Of a stretch of DNA of 8,198 nucleotides, positions 7,107 to 8,198 are shown in pieces (position 1 is the first letter of the stretch; every line of letters begins with the position of its first letter). Origin of the DNA: DASVUC01 sp036387255 (GTDB taxonomy: Bacteria > Planctomycetota > Phycisphaerae > Tepidisphaerales > Tepidisphaeraceae); NCBI GenBank assembly GCA_036387255.1, contig DASVUC010000222.1:1-8198 (forward strand). The letters are read 5' to 3'. The notes under the pieces are model-generated. The model saw only the letters and a program-made list of their open reading frames with translations. It ran no database searches and was not told the origin of the DNA. The position numbers and the translations under genes were made by a program.

Positions 7107-8198
7107 CACTTCTTCCGATACAACGTCGCCCACCGATGGGCCGACCTGTATACCACCTCATACGCGGCATGTCCCCTCTCCCGGTACTCCGGGAGAGGGT
7201 AGGGTGAGGGCTCTGCTGCGTTCGCATTCAGATCCCAAATCATGATGTAATCTGATCCAGTGTCGACCGCCTTCGCGAACTCCCGCCCCAAAACATCCCC
7301 CGCCACCTCTTCCGAAGCTCCTCGCATGGTCCCTCCTCGCCTCACCACCGGAAAATACCCCATTTCAATCTCATAATTCCCCAGATCATTCAGCCCCTTC
7401 TTCCCCGCCACATACCCCATCGCATGCCAGAACGGCCTCACCTTCCATGAAAACTTCCGCTCAATCGCCGAATCCCGCGACACATCCACCGCCACGATCG
7501 ACTTCCCGCTCTCCACATGCGCCGCGATCGTTTCATACTCCTTCAGATAAACATTGATCTTCGCATAGCTCGGCCAATGCACCACGAGCAGCAGCACCGT
7601 CACCCCCGTCGCCGCACTTCCCGTCACCGCCTTCGGCCAAAGCATCTCGCCAAACCGCGCCAGCCAAAGCACGAGCACAAAGTACGGATACAACATCAAC
7701 CGAAACGAGATCTGTCCCCCTCCCGCCGCCGTGTTGGGCGCCGCAAGATAAATCCCCAACGTCACCAGCACGATGGCCAGCATCCAGTCCCATCGCTCCC
7801 ACTTCCGCCGCACAGTTTTCCACACCACGATCCCCACCGCCGTCCCCCAGAGCATCGCCGAGTAAAAAATCCCCACCAGCACCTCAGGCCGACGAAACGA
7901 CGCCAGCACATCGAGCTCGAAGAAACGCAGCAGCTGAACCCCCACCTCCCGCCGATCACTTGAGGCTCCACTCGACCACAACACAAACCATCCCAACAAC
8001 ACGCCAGCTGGAATGAGCGCCACCCCGATCTTCAACCACACTCTCCACCCCACCCGCGCCACCACCAGCATGGCCCCAATGACCACCACCCCCATCACCA
8101 GCGAAATCACATGCGAGAAGTAAACCAGCACCGCGAGCACACCCACCGCCACCCACCCAACACCCGCCCGTTTCTTCCCCTCTCCCGGTACTCCGGGA
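7106..8198 (-). CDS. Polytopic membrane protein, probable GT-C-type glycosyltransferase, C-terminal part (5' end outside window)
   Basis: The frame is open to the window edge, giving at least 363 residues of a longer protein. Six or seven hydrophobic helices are followed by a soluble C-terminal domain of about 140 residues; recognisable segments are AVGVLAVLVYFSHVISLVMG, IGVALIPAGVLLGWFVLW, WMLAIVLVTLGIYLAAP and FRLMLYPYFVLVLWLARFG. This shape, and the tail-to-head coupling with a GT39-like gene, suggest another lipid-linked-sugar glycosyltransferase, but the catalytic N-terminal loops are missing, so the family is not proven. The stop TGA (7108-7106) shares its A with the next gene's ATG. 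Two palindromic elements are translated within it: copy 3 at the window edge as PGVPGEGKK just before a helix, and copy 2 near the C-terminus as PSPYPLPEYRERG. A GTG at 8152 is not a credible start because it lies within the open frame in a helix and has no ribosome site. Confidence 0.75.
   Translation of the reverse strand, partial: PGVPGEGKKRAGVGWVAVGVLAVLVYFSHVISLVMGVVVIGAMLVVARVGWRVWLKIGVALIPAGVLLGWFVLWSSGASSDRREVGVQLLRFFELDVLASFRRPEVLVGIFYSAMLWGTAVGIVVWKTVRRKWERWDWMLAIVLVTLGIYLAAPNTAAGGGQISFRLMLYPYFVLVLWLARFGEMLWPKAVTGSAATGVTVLLLVVHWPSYAKINVYLKEYETIAAHVESGKSIVAVDVSRDSAIERKFSWKVRPFWHAMGYVAGKKGLNDLGNYEIEMGYFPVVRRGGTMRGASEEVAGDVLGREFAKAVDTGSDYIMIWDLNANAAEPSPYPLPEYRERGHAAYEVVYRSAHRWATLYRKK
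7174..7210 (-). repeat. Translated palindromic element, copy 2 (most complete)
   Basis: On the plus strand, CCCTCTCCCGG and CCGGGAGAGGG form a perfect 11-bp stem around TACT, followed by TAGGGTGAGGG. It is translated as PSPYPLPEYRERG about 20 residues before the C-terminus of the upstream membrane protein, after which the protein resumes as HAAYEVVYRSAHRWATLYRKK. The minus strand is stop-free in all three frames, while the plus strand has TAG or TGA in two frames. No target-site duplication is obvious at the edges. Confidence 0.88.
8178..8198 (-). repeat. Translated palindromic element, copy 3 (cut by window edge)
   Basis: The last 23 bases of the window (8176-8198) are identical to 7172-7194 of copy 2, covering the left arm, the TACT loop and part of the right arm. 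The rest is outside. In the frame set by the downstream protein it reads PGVPGEG, a different frame of the element from copies 1 and 2, which are read through CCT CTC CCG (PLP). Confidence 0.82.

Noticed and set aside
7107..7133. GTG start at 7133 for the glycosyltransferase
   Set aside because: No ribosome-binding site, and it would overlap the upstream gene by 28 nt. ATG 7106 has GGAAG at good spacing and a TGATG overlap.
7174..7210. Palindromic elements as intrinsic terminators
   Set aside because: They lie inside translated sequence and are followed on the minus strand by GGACATGCCGC or similar, without a T-run.
6448..8198. CRISPR array formed by the repeated palindromes
   Set aside because: Only three copies, roughly 0.7 and 1.0 kb apart, within coding sequence, with no regular spacers and no cas genes.
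1..8198. Defence system, biosynthetic cluster or mobile island
   Set aside because: No nuclease, helicase, reverse transcriptase, transposase, integrase, toxin-antitoxin pair or biosynthetic core enzyme could be recognised in any frame.

Overview
The window is a GC-rich bacterial segment in which every supportable gene lies on the minus strand, so transcription runs from position 8198 towards 1. The coding style suggests Planctomycetota, perhaps Phycisphaerae: strong G/C at third codon positions, large polytopic GT-C-type membrane enzymes, a secreted DUF4965-type glutaminase-like protein, and small G/C-rich palindromes placed inside genes. This is inference from gene content. No rRNA or other taxonomic marker is present. 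I found no tRNA, rRNA, CRISPR array, integrase or transposase.

Layout in the direction of transcription. (1) 8198-7106: the C-terminal part of a multi-pass membrane protein whose 5' end is outside the window. (2) 7106-5238: a full GT39/ArnT-like glycosyltransferase, coupled to gene 1 by a TGATG stop/start overlap. (3) A 102-nt gap with a perfect hairpin. (4) 5135-2736: an exported glutaminase-A-like protein with an extra N-terminal beta-sandwich domain. (5) 2725-2042: a single-pass membrane-anchored protein of unknown function, 10 nt downstream. (6) A 106-nt gap. (7) 1935-1423: a four-helix membrane protein of unknown function. (8) A terminator-like hairpin whose loop is the apparent ATG of the next gene. 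(9) 1381-14: a RegB/PrrB-type redox sensor kinase. (10) 51-1: the first 17 codons of a response regulator, overlapping the kinase by 38 nt. Genes 9 and 10 form a RegB/RegA-like two-component pair. Genes 1 and 2 look like a membrane glycosyl-transfer unit. Genes 4 and 5 are probably cotranscribed.

The most distinctive feature is a small palindromic element of about 37 bp, present three times (6448-6483, 7174-7210, 8178 to the window end). Each copy sits inside an open reading frame and is translated through. Read in the sense direction of the host genes, the two complete copies have no stop codon in any frame, and all three copies lie in that orientation. Two copies are read in one frame of the palindrome and the third in another. 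This resembles the protein-coding palindromic elements known from Rickettsia and is the best candidate here for something worth describing. No complete new enzymatic or defence system is evident.
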